A stretch of DNA of 64,000 bases from Epichloe hybrida (taxonomy: Eukaryota; Ascomycota; Sordariomycetes; Hypocreales; Clavicipitaceae), in the NCBI GenBank assembly GCA_019022495.1, contig JAFEKR010000003.1, positions 1,178,001-1,242,000 on the forward strand. The letters run 5' to 3'. This document shows, in pieces, positions 34,940-46,894 of this stretch. Made by a program: the position numbers and the translations under genes. The first letter of the stretch is position 1, and every line of letters starts with the position of its first letter. The notes under the pieces are model-generated. The model was not told where the DNA came from, did not search any database, and saw only the letters and a list, made by a program, of their open reading frames with translations.

Positions 34940-37697
34940 CTAAAACTTGTTGGAGATGCGTCTCTCGTCCTTGAGCTTGATCATGTGGTCCAGCGCCTCA
35001 CAAAGAGGGATCAGCTCGCCCTTATTCTGGGTGCTTTGGTCATCACGGTTGCGGATGTTGACCGTGCGTGATTTTTCTTCCTCGGCGCCGACGACTATAG
35101 TGTTGTGAAAAGGGAAACTCGTTAGAAAACATGAAGGTGACAAATTAATGGTTTCAAAAGTCATGCCCATGGTTTTGGCCCCAAAGAGGACCCCAAGGCT
35201 GACGGTTCGCACGAACAACCCCACACCGGTGGGAACTTACCGAAGATGAAGTTGTACTGGTCCAGCTGCCCAGTTCGAATCTTCTTTTGCAACGTGTTTC
35301 CGCTTAGGTCGACGTCGGCAAACAGGCCCTTCTCGTAGCACATCTTTTGAACCTCCTTGGCGTAGTCATTCACCGCAGGCATGACGGGCACTACCAGCAC
35401 CTGTCGGGGGCTGAGCCAGAACGGCCACTTGCCAGCAAAGTGCTCTGTGAGAATACCAATCATGCGCTCAAAACTGCCGAGAACGGCACGATGAATCATG
35501 ACTGGTCTGGCATAGCCAGCAGGCAGGTCCTCCTCCACACCAGCTCCCTCGGCAGGAGGCTCGTCCTTACCCTGGACGTATCGCAGCTTGAATCGCTTAG
35601 GCAAGTTGAAATCCAGCTGAATCGTACCGCACTGGAAGTCTCGTCTGAGGGCGTCGTACACAGTGATATCGATCTTGGGGCCGTAGAAGGCGCCGTCGCC
35701 GGGGTTCTCCTCCCACTGGGAACCAATCTTATGCGTGAAGGAATCTAGAGCATCCTTGAGATTGGCCTCAGCCATGTCCCACACTGCAACGTCACCAATG
35801 AACTTCTCTGGGCGCGTAGACAGCTTCAGCTTGAATTCGAAGCCAAATAGACCGTAAATGCTATACAAGAAGTCGAAGGCGCCTTCAATTTCTTGTTGGA
35901 TCTATGTTTCGCAGTTAGCCTATGACCATGGTTTCAAATCTCTAGGACTCAACATGCCTGAGAGATCGTGCAGAAAATATGAGCGTCATCCTGCTGGAAT
36001 CGGCGCACGCGCGTGAGGCCAGACAGAGCTCCAGAGAACTCGTTACGGTGAAGAACACCGAAATCAGCCATACGCCAAGGCAAATCTTTGTAGGTGACGT
36101 CGGAGTGATTGAAGATCTTGCAATGGCCAGGGCAGTTCATGGGCTTCAGTCCGAATTTCTCCTTCTCTACATCGAAAGTGAACATGCCGTCTTCGTAATG
36201 GTTCCAGTGTCCGGAGACTTTCCAGAGGTCGGACTTGTACATGTTGGGAGACATGACCTCCTGGAAGCCTCGTTTTCTGTATTCACCCTTGATCAGAGTC
36301 ATCAAGGACTCGTAGATGCGGGTACCATGCGGCAGCCAGAAGGTGGAGCCAGGGGACATCTCGTCCCAGAAGAAGAGTTTCTGGTCCTGGCCGATCTTGC
36401 GGTGGTTGCGCTTGGCAGCTTCCTCCAGGAACTTCTTGTATTCGGCGAGGGCGGTCTTGTCGGGGAAGGAGATGCCAGCAATTCGCTGCACAGACTCATT
36501 CTTGCTGTCGCCTAGCCAGTATGCGGCAGAATTCTAAGATGGCACGTCAGTCACACCATGAGAGTATTGCCTCAACTCTAAGAGCTGGAAGCTTTAGCGA
36601 AATCTTACTCTTAGGACAGAGAACGCCTTGATGTTGCCGGTATTAGGCACGTGAGGGCCACGGCACAAATCGATAAGAGGACCGCATCGGTAGACGGTAG
36701 ATTTGGTGCCATTTGGCACCCGCTGGTTGATGAAGTACTCCTTGTACTTGCTGTACTTGAACATCTCAAGTAATTCATCCTTGGACATCTCAAGGCGAAC
36801 AAAAGGCTGTTTCTCCTTGATGATGGAATTAGCAATGGTTTCGAGGGCCTTCTTGTCCTCTTCAGCAACGGCTTGGCTGGAAGAACATTAGCAAACTCAA
36901 TTCACCTGATCCTGGTCAAGGATAGCATGGTAGGAGAAAGGGGGGGGGTTACCCTTCCATATTGGCCATGTCATAGTAAAAGCCAGGGGGATCCTTCGTA
37001 GGAGGTCCATTGCAGAGAAAACAGCCGTATCGTCTTTCACAAGCCTCACCCAAGATATGGGCGGACGAATGCCAGAAAACAGCCTTGCCCTCCTCGCTCT
37101 CGAAATCAATAAATTCGAGCTTGCAGCTCTTCTCGATCGGCCTCGTGAGATCCCACAACTCCCCATCAACCTTGGTAATGACTGTTCGTTCGAGAAGTGA
37201 TTTTGAAATGCCCTTGGCAACCATGAGAGGCGTGGTCTCCCATGATGTGCCCTTTAATTCCTTTCCATCGGGCAGGGTAATGGTGATTTCTTCGCGGGGT
37301 TTGGCTGCCAATGGTTCAAATCATGTCAGTCCACCCTATTGCGTGAACTTGGTCGCAAAGCACTTCCGTTATACGCACCAGCGATTTCCGCATCTTGCCT
37401 AGCCTTGATCTTGTCGAAAATATCTAATCGGTGCTGTATAAACTCTGGGAGTTCAGGAAGCTACAGCGTGTCAGTCAGAATCTCTCTCTTTGTCTCTTTC
37501 TCGACTCCTGCGCTCAACCCTTGGCGAGCCTCGCAAAGAAGCTGTTCCTGTCTTCTCTATATCTGTACCTCAAGACCAGAATTCTTGCCGCCTTTAGCCC
37601 CCTTCTCCTTGGGCTGCTTGGCCGGCCGCGAGGGCAGACTCTGCTGCGCGGGAGCACCCTCGGCCGCCTTGGGAACATCAACTTGTTCAGACGACAT
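34940..37697 (-). CDS. THS1: Threonyl-tRNA synthetase, cytosolic type
   Basis: Model on the minus strand with seven exons: 37697-37569, 37460-37379, 37304-36953, 36876-36609, 36533-35958, 35901-35241 and 35094-34940; 740 aa, the usual size. All phases close. It charges tRNA-Thr with threonine. Order of parts: Lys/Pro-rich N-terminus, TGS domain ([16 protein letters not shown]), editing domain with [12 protein letters not shown] and DLCRGPHVP, class II catalytic core with MNCPGHC (Cys about residue 411) and [16 protein letters not shown] motif ([12 protein letters not shown]), then [12 protein letters not shown], and the anticodon-binding domain ([12 protein letters not shown]). The fifth intron (35957-35902) starts with GC, not GT; splicing there restores [17 protein letters not shown] as in the family. 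No clear mitochondrial presequence is seen. The symbol follows the yeast orthologue. Confidence 0.95.
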
Positions 37698-38219
37698 GTT
37701 TCGAGAAGAAAATTTTACTCGGGCGTCGCGTACGAACTGGACAATGCAGGCGAGAAAGAAACACGGGCGAGGGGGTGGTTTTCCTCGCTGGCGTCTAAAT
37801 CAATTCGGCTTGGGTTTTCGAGGGGAGGTTTTACTTTGCGTGGAGGGGCAGGATACCCTTGAGTGGTACGAAGGTGGGGTGGCTCAGGGTGGCTCAGGGT
37901 GGGTGACTCACGGAACTCACGGCACTGCAAGCTGATGAGTCGAGTTAGTACCCGCTGCCAATGTGCGGCGGAGGATCCTCGGGTTGCTTCGGCCATTCAC
38001 CCTACACTTGTCTGCCAGTGAGCAGTGTTGAACAAACTTCACGGAGAATATAATCATGAGACAGCTGTCATTCTTCCGTTATCTCTCCAGATACATCTCG
38101 ACAAGTGAGGAAGTGCTGCCTGGGTATCATGCGTAATTCACACTCCACAAAACGCCAACCATTCCCTCGAAGCGCTATTAATCAATTGCCGCCAACTCAC
38201 AATGACGAACCGGCCGTCT

Positions 38220-39087
38220 TCAAATGCCATATCTCGTCACACACTCCTCCCGGTGCGTCTCCAGACAATCCAAGGCACAAACCCTCGTGCCGCATTTCAA
38301 ACACCTCACGCGCCCCCAATAGCCACAGACCTCGCAAAAAACTCTCCTCGGGTACGTTTCATCCAGATTCCCCAGTGCCTCCAAGTACGGCAACGGCGGC
38401 TGGGCCAACAACTTGCGCAGCTCGTCATCCGACGGCATCTCTGGCACGCGTGACATGAGCAAGGCATCATTGTCGCCTGGGAGCGAAGCAGGTGGATCTC
38501 TATACGGCGGTGGTAAAACGGGCGGCAAGTCGGTCGCGTTCGACATTGCCACGTCTTCGGACGCAGATGGCTTTGGTGTCGAGGCTGCTGCATCCTTCTT
38601 GTTGCCTCCGGGACGTTTGCTCGCTGCAGAATTCGCTTCGGTCAGGGCCTGGAGCGCGAGGTAGTCGTCTAAGTGGTTTGCGAACGTTTTCTGGGATTGC
38701 ATGACTTTGCGAACGTTGGGCGTGAATTTAGTTGAGGCTGTTTTTTTTGCAAAAGAAGCCGCGTCAGCGTTAGATCACACGAAGGACACTATTATTGAGA
38801 CAAGGCGTTTATCACTTACCTCGTCCACTCTTCACCGGCAATGGTATAGTATTATCCTTGTTGCCATCTTTTTCCAGACTCTCCACCTCCTTTCGTATCT
38901 TGGCCTCTTGCCTTGCTGTCAGATCACTCAGACTCGGCCCACCACCAGTAGGATTACGCGCCCGCTTCCTGTTTGCAGGTTGGATGCCAGCCGAACCTGC
39001 AGCAATGGCAGTATCTGGCACATAAGCCCATCCTGGCGCGGAAGTCGTTCGAGTGCTGGCAAGCTCGATGACGCCGAAATTATTCAT
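38220..39087 (-). CDS. VPS71: zf-HIT protein, SWR1 complex subunit Vps71/Swc6
   Basis: Model on the minus strand: exons 39087-38820 and 38737-38220, intron 38819-38738 (GTAAGT...CAG, phase 1), 261 aa. The C-terminal ~40 residues form a HIT zinc finger: CEVCGYWGRVRCLKCGTRVCALDC followed by HREEC, with paired Cys and a terminal His/Cys. Upstream is the family block TPNVRKVMQSQKTFANHLDD. Vps71/Swc6 belongs to the nuclear SWR1 chromatin remodeller, which exchanges H2A for H2A.Z. The N-terminal half is basic and low-complexity with RKRARNP as a possible nuclear signal. It is head-to-head with the small mitochondrial gene at 39455 (367-bp shared upstream region). The start at 39087 gives MNNFGVIEL; an upstream in-frame ATG exists but runs through a poly-A tract and reads as leader. 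Confidence 0.88.
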
Positions 39088-39454
39088 GATGCTCCTTGAG
39101 GGAGGGGAGCCGGAGTAGCGCGATGTACCAAAATTAAAGCATGAGTTGTGGAAGGCAGTTGAGGAGGGCCTTTTGGCCAAAAAAAAAAAAAAAAACCTCT
39201 GGTGGTTTCTTCCTGTCTCAATTAATCTGGAGATTGAACGAGAACGCGTGTCAAAGGCACAGAAGGCGATGCAGGGCCGGAAAAAGATCCGCCGCCATGA
39301 CCGTTCCAAGCTCCCCTCTCTCTGCTTTACTAGGTCGGCCTTGTCCAATCAAGTGGGCCCATGCAACTTGTCTCTCATCACATCCTTTGCCTCTCATCTA
39401 CCAGACTTCACGCACCTCTGCTTATCCCCGAAGCCATCCTTTGCGACCTTCACG
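39088..39454. promoter_or_regulatory. Divergent promoter between VPS71 and the small mitochondrial gene
   Basis: A 367-bp intergenic stretch between two ATGs in opposite directions, with an A17-like run at about 39179-39196 and CT-rich leader sequence before 39455. No specific factor site is assigned. Confidence 0.5.
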
Positions 39455-39976
39455 ATGCTAGGAGCCTCCAGACTGACCTTCAGCACCACTCGTGCCATGG
39501 CCGCGCGCACTTTCAGCACATCTGCTCGACGAATGGCCGATGCGCCCCTCCCACCTAAGCGGCCGATGGGAGCTTTCCGAGGAGGGTAAGCTTTGATTCT
39601 ATGTCCCGACGATGGCGGCCCAACGGGTTCATCTCATGAATGGCATCTGTTTTCTCATGGAAAGAGCTGTTGACTAATGTGTGTGTTGCGAGACAGGCTT
39701 TTCGGCTTCATGTTCGGCTCTGTTCTTGCCGGTAGCGCCGTGTACACCTACCTTATCCAAGAGTACAGGGCATCGAACGACCTTCTTACTGAAGACATAT
39801 ATGTTGGCCCACCTCCCTTCCCGAACGCGATATGTACTGCCGTTGATGTCGTGGTGGCTCGAATACGTTGTGCGGACTATTTTCAAGCTAACTTGGGACA
39901 GACCTTGCAAGCTTCGGTTATCCGTCTGACGAATTACGTGAAGGCTTTGGAACAAAGAATGCAAGAGAAGAAGTAA
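39455..39976 (+). CDS. Small mitochondrial inner-membrane protein (possibly Coi1-like)
   Basis: Model: exons 39455-39585, 39697-39802 and 39902-39976; 103 aa. The N-terminus is a typical import presequence (FSTTRAMAARTFSTSARR). PPKRPMGAFRGG is followed by one membrane segment (LFGFMFGSVLAGSAVYTYL), then a conserved-looking helix (YRASNDLLTEDIYTLQASV, IRLTNYVKALEQRM). Small fungal proteins of this layout include yeast Coi1 (YDR381C-A), implicated in respiratory-chain assembly; orthology is my inference from memory of the layout. The second intron (39803-39901) is 99 nt, has no stop and could be retained, giving a 136-residue product; its donor is GTTGGC, but a GCTAAC branch site lies 16 nt before the AG and splicing restores the helix. 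Confidence 0.78.
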
Positions 39977-40412
39977 ATCAACGATGAGGATCGTGTGTGG
40001 AACAGCTGTATGTGTAATTCCTCAGACAAAGAATGGTGAGGATGGGCACGTCCTCGGGAGCTGCTAGAGCGAGTGCCGTCAAAATACTCGGATGAGTGCA
40101 ACATTTTCGTCAGCATTTGCTGAAGCCTGTAACAACAACGTCACAAATGAACGTCCGAATTTTTTATCTATGCTAAGCTACACACGAGAAGATCCGAGGT
40201 CAGCAGCCAAGAATCATGTACGTGATGTGATACTTTTAGTCACTCAGGGCTTTCATGTATGCTAGCATAGAAGCTGTGAAGCTTGGTTTTCAAGCTAACC
40301 CAGTAAAAACAGAAAATATAATAGAAACCTACGCCCGGGACATTCATAAAAGGCAATAATTTCCCTCCTTTTTGGAGCGAGTATACCGTCATCACAAAAT
40401 CCATCCCCACAT
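39977..40412. other. Convergent 3' intergenic region
   Basis: 436 bp between two gene 3' ends. It contains AATAAAA- and AATATA-like A/T-rich stretches near 40310-40350 compatible with polyadenylation of either gene. Nothing else seen. Confidence 0.5.
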
Positions 40413-42041
40413 TTACAGCTCGTCATGATCCTCAACATCCTTCTCAGCCGTCTCCTCCTTCTCGGGAGCAGCGGGAGCAGCGTCCTCAGCGACCTCCTTC
40501 TCCTCCTCCTCCTCGAAAGGCACGGAGGCCTTGTACTTGCCGTTCTCCTTGATAAACTTGATCAATTCCTGAACAGTACGTGCACCGTTGAAGGTGACGG
40601 GAGCACCCTTGGCGCCAGCGGGGAACAGCTTAATGGTAGGGTATCCAGTAACGCCATCAGGAAGATCGTTGGCTGTGGCATCGACCTTGGCAATGACGAC
40701 CTTGTCCTTGAACTCGCTCTTGCCGTAGGCTTCCCCGAGCTGGTCGTATTTGGGGGCCAGAGACTTGCAGTGACCGCACCATGGGGCGTAGAACTCAAGC
40801 AAGACGTCCTTCTTGTCATCCAAAACAATCTCGTCGTAATTCTTGGCTACGACGACTGTGACGGGGCCATCCTGCTTCTTGGGAATAGGCTCGGACTTGA
40901 TGTTGGCCTCAATTTTACCAGCGGAGTAGTCATCAGCAAATTTGGCGATGGCTTCCCTGGTGATCTTCTGCTCCTGGTCAAAGGGGAATTTCAGGTTCTC
41001 GCCGATCTCGTGGATGGCAAAGGCAGGGAATATATCGGTCTTGAGGTTCACGTTTCGCGCGTGGGCACCAAACTGCTTGGCGTCAATGGTGGCAAAGTTA
41101 ATCTTGCCCTTGTACTTCTCAGCAACGGGTTTGAGGTCCTTGCTCAAGCTGTCACGCTCCTCCTTGGTCTCGGCGAAGATGTAGGCCAGGGGAATACCGG
41201 CAGACATGTAGTTAGCGTAGGTTTCAGGGCCGACCTCCCCAATAAGAGGGGTGGCGGATGTCCTGGCGAACTTCTCGATAGTCTCCGAGTCGAACTTCTC
41301 GGTGAAGGTGTTCTTGCCCTCGTCAAAAGACTTGTAGAGAACAATGGAGGGGAACTTGACGCCCTCAGCCTCGGCAACAGCGGCGTCATTGACTCCGCCG
41401 AAGAGGAAAGTGTCGCGGAGCTTCTCAGCAACGCTGGTGAATGTCTCGTTGGAGGTCTTGTCATCGGCGGCAATGTAAGCGACAAGAACAACCTCGTCAG
41501 CAGTCTTGAAATCCTCGAGAGTGTTCTTGGTAAGAGAGGAGACGGCAGGCAGGGACTGCTTCACCATGTAAGAGGTGATGCCAGCAGCCTTGCGCGGGCC
41601 GTTGTAGGGGGTCACGCTTTCAAGGCCACGGAAGACCTTGAGGGTGGGATAGCCCTCAACACCGTGCTCCTGGCAAAGGTCTTCCTCTTTGGTGCAGTCA
41701 ATCTTGGCAAGCTTGATGCTCTTCTCCTTCAGAGAGGTAGCGGCCTCCTCGTATTCGGGGGCGAGACCCTTGCAGTGTCCGCACCAGGGAGCAAAGACTA
41801 GACGGAATGATCAAGTCAGCAACGAGGGACGCTTAAGAATAGATGACGACGTAGTGAAGAGTAGCACCCTTCATGGGGTGTAACACGCAAGCAACTCACA
41901 TTCAGCGAGAACCAAGGGGTTGGCCTTGACGAAGTCGTCGAAGGTCTTCTTGGTGAGCTCGTGAACATCTGACTTGTCCTCAGCGGAAGCCAGGGAGGCC
42001 AAAGCGGCCAAGAGGCCGAAGGCGATTTTCTTGTGATGCAT
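40413..42041 (-). CDS. PDI1: Protein disulfide isomerase
   Basis: Model on the minus strand: exons 42041-41900 and 41797-40413, intron 41899-41798 (GTGAGT...TAG, phase 1), 508 aa, normal for fungal PDI. It forms and rearranges disulfides in the endoplasmic reticulum. A signal peptide (KKIAFGLLAALASLASA) leads. Two thioredoxin domains carry APWCGHCKGLAP (Cys 53 and 56) and APWCGHCKSLAP (Cys 388 and 391), in the a-b-b'-a' order. A Glu-rich acidic tail follows, ending in the ER retention signal HDEL. The intron falls just before the first active site; splicing gives AEFFAPWCGHC. The antisense strand is open over almost the whole second exon, which reflects codon bias and not a second gene. Confidence 0.97.
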
Positions 42042-43192
42042 GATGCGGAGCTGGCAAGCTAGAGCTACGCTAGATTGGGGCGAAAGCGAAGAATTACAAA
42101 AAAAGGGATAATGAAACCTTTTCCAAAGCCCGGTGTAAAAGCCACAAAGGAACACAGAGGGAGGCTTGGGTGGATGGGGATGGAAAAGGGAATGAAGAGA
42201 ATGACTGTGTCGAGGGGATGATGGGACGGGGAGGTTTTGTACCTACAAGTAGACAAGGCGGCTGAGGTGGAAGGCCAAGGACGCGGTTCCAATTGAACAA
42301 GTGTCCCCTTTTCCTCAAGTTGACAGCTTACATGTACTTTGAAGACGTTGCAGCGGCATCGGTACTACAATGTTGGTGCGGCCAACCAACGCCCTCGCAT
42401 CCATGGGACCACAAGTGAGTGGGGCATCCAATCCAGAAGTTGTCCAGGAATCAATCGAGTTTCAAATCCAAATCCAAATCCCGACCTGAACGACATGAGC
42501 CAAAAGGTGCGAGATGGGACTTGGATCCTCTCGGGAGAACGAAGTGCATAATACTGTCCAGCTTGAACTCGACAACTATTCCGTACGGAAAAGAGACGAC
42601 GTCCGATCTCTCGCCCCCAACTCTGCCCGCCCCGCTAGCGTGGCAGACAGAAATGGCGTCGACGCTTCACGCACTGTCGGCGGTCGCCACTCGCCACACA
42701 TGCCTAAATGCAGCGTCGCGCGGGGGACAAGTTGCCGGAACAGGTCCAAAGCACAAAGGCCACAGTTGCAATCAGCTGTCCCCAGATGAGGATATTTCCA
42801 GGCAAAGACGCGGCCTCAGCGACAATCAGTCCTCCAAAAGGCAACAACGCCAGTGCACTGCGATGACTCCACACTCTGGCGCCAGATGCAAGCCAAACAG
42901 AACATATTGCACATGTAGTGTTTTGTGATCCGCAATCTTGATATCATTCAATCTAACAGGACCACCAAAACTATTTATGCAGTGTTGACTCTACTCTAGG
43001 TGATTGTCTATTGTATTGCGCTGTCTGTCCGGCGCACACGCGGAATTTTCATGATTCATTCCCATATAATGCACCTCGCTCGAAGTGCCCACGATGAAAA
43101 AGTCGACAATAGTCTACAGAGCAACCTCTTCTTGATGAGTTTGCGTCTCTCTCTCCCCTTGTCCACTACTAACTGATCTTGACGCCTCGAGC
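42042..43192. other. Intergenic region upstream of PDI
   Basis: 1.15 kb between the PDI start and the stop of the old yellow enzyme gene. It holds the PDI promoter (CT/GA-rich near 42060-42260). Frames in it show no domain. I found no convincing unfolded-protein-response element by eye. Confidence 0.45.
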
Positions 43193-44540
43193 TCAGAGCC
43201 TGAATGCCTGATGAACGTCCTTGGGCTCAGCCATGTGGTACTGGTTCGGCCACTTCACAGGCACACCCAGCTTCTCCGCGACATTCAGCACGAAAGCCGG
43301 CTCCCGCAAGAACTGCCTAGCCACCAAGACCAGATCTGCCGACTGTTCCCCTCCCTCTTGCACGACATGTCGCGCAAACTCGGGCGCGTCGATGCTGCCG
43401 ACAGCCCCGATGATCAAGTCGATGTTGTCGGCGCGGAGGGCCCGACGGATCTCCCTGGCCAGGTTGGTCTGATAGGTCTTCTCGCGCAGAATCTTCTGAC
43501 CAGCGCTGTTGCCGCCGCTGCTGACGTCGAGAACGTCGACGCCCAGGCCGGGGAGAAGCTTGGCGAGCTTGATGCTGCTCTCGAGGCCCCAAGAGGGCTG
43601 GCCAGCGTGTTCCATCCATTCGGTGGCAGAGATGCGCAACCATAGGGGCATTGATTCTGGGATGACGGCGCGGACTGCTTGGATGATTTCGCGGAGGAAA
43701 CGGACTCGGTTTTCGAAGCTGCCCCCGTAGTCGTCGTTGCGTTTCTAGAAAAAAAAAAAAGAGAGAAGCCAAGTGTTAGTCTGCTTCTTCGTTTCTCCCA
43801 TGTGCATCTACTTCAGTTTCACAAAAAAAAAGCAAGACAAGACGTACATTAGACAAAGGGGACAGAAATTCGGTAATCAGGTACCCGTGGGCGCCGTGAA
43901 TCTCAATCATGTCAAAGCCAGCTTTGACAGCCCGAAGCGCCGACTCAGCAAAGCTCCTGACCAGACCTTTGATCTCCCCGAGCGTGAGCTCCTTGGGCGT
44001 GGCGTGGTCCTCGGCGTATGGAATGGGACTGGGACCAACTACATCGCTGGGCCAGCCGCCATGGGCCTGATCGGCGAGGGCCTTTTGGACAGAGCCCCCG
44101 ATCCACGGAGCAAGCGTGCTCGCCTTGCGGCCGGCATGGGCAAGCTGAATGGCAGCCTTGGTGTTCTGGCTATGAAGGTAGTCGACGATGCGACGCAGCG
44201 GCTCGATCTGCGAGTCCTGCCAGAGGCCAGAGTCCTGGGGGGAGATTCGGCCGCGGGGTTCCGTGGCCGTGGCCTCGACCATGACAAGCCCGGCGCCGTG
44301 GAGGGCGAACTGGCCCAGATGCACAAGGTGATAGTCGGTCAGGTGGCCGTTGTCGGCGCTGTACTGGCACATGGGCGACACGACGAAGCGGTTGTGCAGC
44401 TCGAGAGAGCGCAGCTTCAACGGCTTGTACAGGGTCGGCGCCGACGCCGCATCGGCTGCCGAGCCGGCGGCCGGATCCTGCGCAGGCGTGTAGAAGGACA
44501 CGCCGGCCTGGCCCTTGTTACGAAGGTCGAAGTGAACCAT
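43193..44540 (-). CDS. Old yellow enzyme family NADH:flavin oxidoreductase, YqjM class
   Basis: Model on the minus strand: exons 44540-43848 and 43744-43193, intron 43847-43745 (GTACGT...TAG, phase 0), 414 aa. It is an FMN-dependent ene-reductase expected to reduce activated C=C bonds with NAD(P)H. Features: VVSPMCQYSA with the Cys (about residue 58) and Tyr typical of the YqjM (thermophilic-like) class, IQLAHAGRKAS, then EIHGAHGYLITEFLSP with the substrate-binding His pair at about 215 and 218. The second exon continues RNDDYGGSFENRVRFL and ends with the GAVGSIDAPEFA and VLVARQFLREP phosphate-binding part of the barrel. Natural substrate is unknown; similar fungal proteins are called NADPH dehydrogenases. 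It is not in a visible biosynthetic cluster. Confidence 0.95.
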
Positions 44541-45585
44541 TTTCGAGACTTGAGTCTTGGGGGAGGGGTGGCGGACGAAGAGCACGGAGCAAAGGCTACG
44601 AGATGAAGGGCAACTTTTGTCCCGTCTTCCCAAAGCCAGAACAGCGACCGACTTCTTTTATACCGTCAAGTAGACAGACAGACGCTAGAAGCAATCGACG
44701 ACGCTTATAAATTCGCTTTGCCCCGCCATCCGTCCCTCGAAACTATCAGTCATCAGTAGGAAACTCGCATTTAGCTCGGCATCGAGCCCCCCCCTTCCCC
44801 TTCTAGGAGAAAGTCGTATCCCGAAATATTTCCCTCCATTAATAAAGTGAGGGGGAAGGGCACCTATGACGTCACCTTTCCAGAGGGTGGGCCGGTGGGA
44901 TGCTAATATGCTGAATAATTAATTTACAATTCACGTCGACAAGATACCCGAGTGGTGACGTGCTGAGACATTAGTAACGCGAGCCTTTGTTGATTGCGCC
45001 ATCCATTTTCGCTATTCACATTCATCATTGGATAATTGCAAGACCATCCTAGACCTCGTGCGTCGTCACCAGACATGACGCCTCCCAAGTACTCCGTAGA
45101 TTAAGACGGGAGACGAAGCACTCATTCCGCCGACCCGGGTGGAAGAGGGGCGGTGCGTCTTGTCGTTGTCGAGCCATGCCTTGACCGCAGCCGTTGGTGG
45201 GGGAGAAGCAGCGGTGCTGTAGCGGTGCTGTAGCGGTGCTGTGGAAGACGCTGGGCATCCTTGGCCTGCTGCCTCAATAAGCATCCGTCACATGAAAACG
45301 TTGAACAAGCGTTCGACCCAAGTTCAAATGGACATGTACAAGAAAAAAAATGCATTGTATACTGTACAAAGGAGCTATCGCATCGACTCTGACGCTCTGT
45401 TTCCAACTCACACGACCTCTTCAGCCGAGAAATCCTGATACATCTGCTGTCTAGAGGGGAATCTGTTGTCTTGGAGAAAAAAAGAAAAGAAAACCCCATT
45501 CGTCTACTTGTGGCTCTCCATGATCGCATCTCGTATGCGTCTGTTCTTGCTCTACGCGCCGTTTCTTTCGTTCCTTTCAAATGCT
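44541..45585. other. Intergenic region between the old yellow enzyme and CCP1 genes
   Basis: It holds the promoter of the minus-strand oxidoreductase and the 3' region of CCP1. It includes a TACTCCGTA motif (45090-45098) and three units of AGCGGTGCTGT (45210-45242). No supported gene. Confidence 0.5.
45210..45242 (+). repeat. 11-bp tandem repeat AGCGGTGCTGT x3
   Basis: Three perfect units in the 3' flank of CCP1. Confidence 0.92.
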
Positions 45586-46894
45586 TCATTTGCTCTCATC
45601 CCAAGTGGGCTTCATGATCCAGCGCTGGTTCTCTGTGCCCTCGGCAAAAGGAACACCAAGTTCAAACAGCTTGGTAACAACAGCAGAGAAATCCTTGAAG
45701 AACAGATCGTTGTCCTTGGCGTACTTCTCGGTGAAAGGCTTGAACTTCTTGTCCTGTACCAGAGTCATATCTGTGGGAAGCATCATGAGCTGCTTGGTTT
45801 TTAGGTCCTCATACTGCACAAGGGGGGGAACAAAGTGTCAGCAAGCGCTCGGTCGGAGAGAAAAGGGACTGGACCCTTTTTTGAACCGTTCAAACAACCA
45901 AGGCGACTTACCTGCTTAGGACCGTTCCACTTCTTCGGCTGCCACTTCTCCTCGACCAGGAGGCGATAGTAATCGTTGGTCAAGACGGTGGGGGAGAAGG
46001 TCCACGGGCCGTCGAATCCAGATCGGTCCGTGTGGCAGCGGCCGAGAGCGTGGGCACCAGAAAGGGCAACAATCTCCTGGTCGTTGAACCCCATGCGGTA
46101 GAAGATGTTGCGGAGGTGATCACTGCCCTTGGTAGCATCGGGCAGACGACCGTCGGGTGTGCATGCTGAAACATCACGATCCGTGCGGCCAGGCCGGTAG
46201 GGAATTATGGGACCCTGCATCTCCTGGATGGCGGCAACACCGCCGAGAATCCAGAGATCAGAGTAGGTGATCCAGGGAAACTTGTCTGAACTCGCCGGAT
46301 TAGCGCCGAGATCTCGCCGCGCACGAGTACAGGTCGAAGACCCCGCGAAGAGGCCCTCCGACGGCTCAAACGAATAGAGATCTACTTACCCTTTACAGGG
46401 TCGAGGAATTTGCGGGCAGCGAGGAGACCAGAATTGGCACCGTGGTCAGACTCGGGAGCAAAGCGCATGGTGGCACCGTTGCTACCGCCAGTGCCGGTGG
46501 CCTTATCGAAGGTACCGCTGGCGTGCCAGGCGAGACGTAGTAGAACGGGACCGTAGCTGCCATCGTCATAATCATCATTCTCCTCCAGACGGCTGGCAAT
46601 CTCGTTGTACACCTTCTGGTAATCCTCCCTGGTGGGGTTGACCATCTTGCTCGAGGCGGCGGATGGGGCGCCAGAGGCCGTGTAGTAGTACCAGAATCCA
46701 AGACCACCGGCGGCGGCGGCGGCGGCGGCACCAGTCAGGTACAACCAAGTGGAAGAGCCCTTCTGGGCAGCGGGCTCCGAGGAATACCATCGACGGCCCT
46801 GCTGGTGGAAAGCCTGACGAGGAGCGACGGCAAAGGTGTTGCGGGCCGTGGTACGGGCAGCGACGCGGGCGAAATGACGAGTGGCGGACGCCAT
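45586..46894 (-). CDS. CCP1: Cytochrome c peroxidase, mitochondrial
   Basis: Model on the minus strand: exons 46894-46390, 46285-45912 and 45813-45586 (introns 104 and 98 nt), 368 aa. It reduces hydrogen peroxide with electrons from cytochrome c in the intermembrane space. The N-terminus is a bipartite signal: an Arg-rich presequence ([16 protein letters not shown]) and then a hydrophobic sorting segment ([21 protein letters not shown], about 51-71). Catalytic residues are present: [10 protein letters not shown] with Arg120, Trp123 and distal His124, [10 protein letters not shown] with proximal His247, and DGPW with Trp263 equivalent to the radical-forming Trp191 of yeast. The C-terminal exon keeps MLPTDM and FFKDFS. 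It diverges from the Hep59-like gene at 47540. Confidence 0.96.

Noticed and set aside
37305..37378. Possible tRNA B-box near GGTTCAAATC
   Set aside because: It lies within a threonyl-tRNA synthetase intron and no cloverleaf or A-box can be built around it.
40425..41801. 458-codon open frame antisense to protein disulfide isomerase
   Set aside because: It mirrors the sense coding region codon by codon, is Leu/Val/Gly-rich and without domain. Antisense openness follows from the sense codon bias.
43773..44606. 277-codon frame antisense to the old yellow enzyme first exon
   Set aside because: Shadow of the clearly functional gene on the other strand; no domain.
43193..46894. Redox gene cluster (old yellow enzyme plus cytochrome c peroxidase, with PDI nearby)
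   Set aside because: The genes act in different compartments and separate pathways, have their own promoters, and no biosynthetic core gene is present; adjacency looks incidental.
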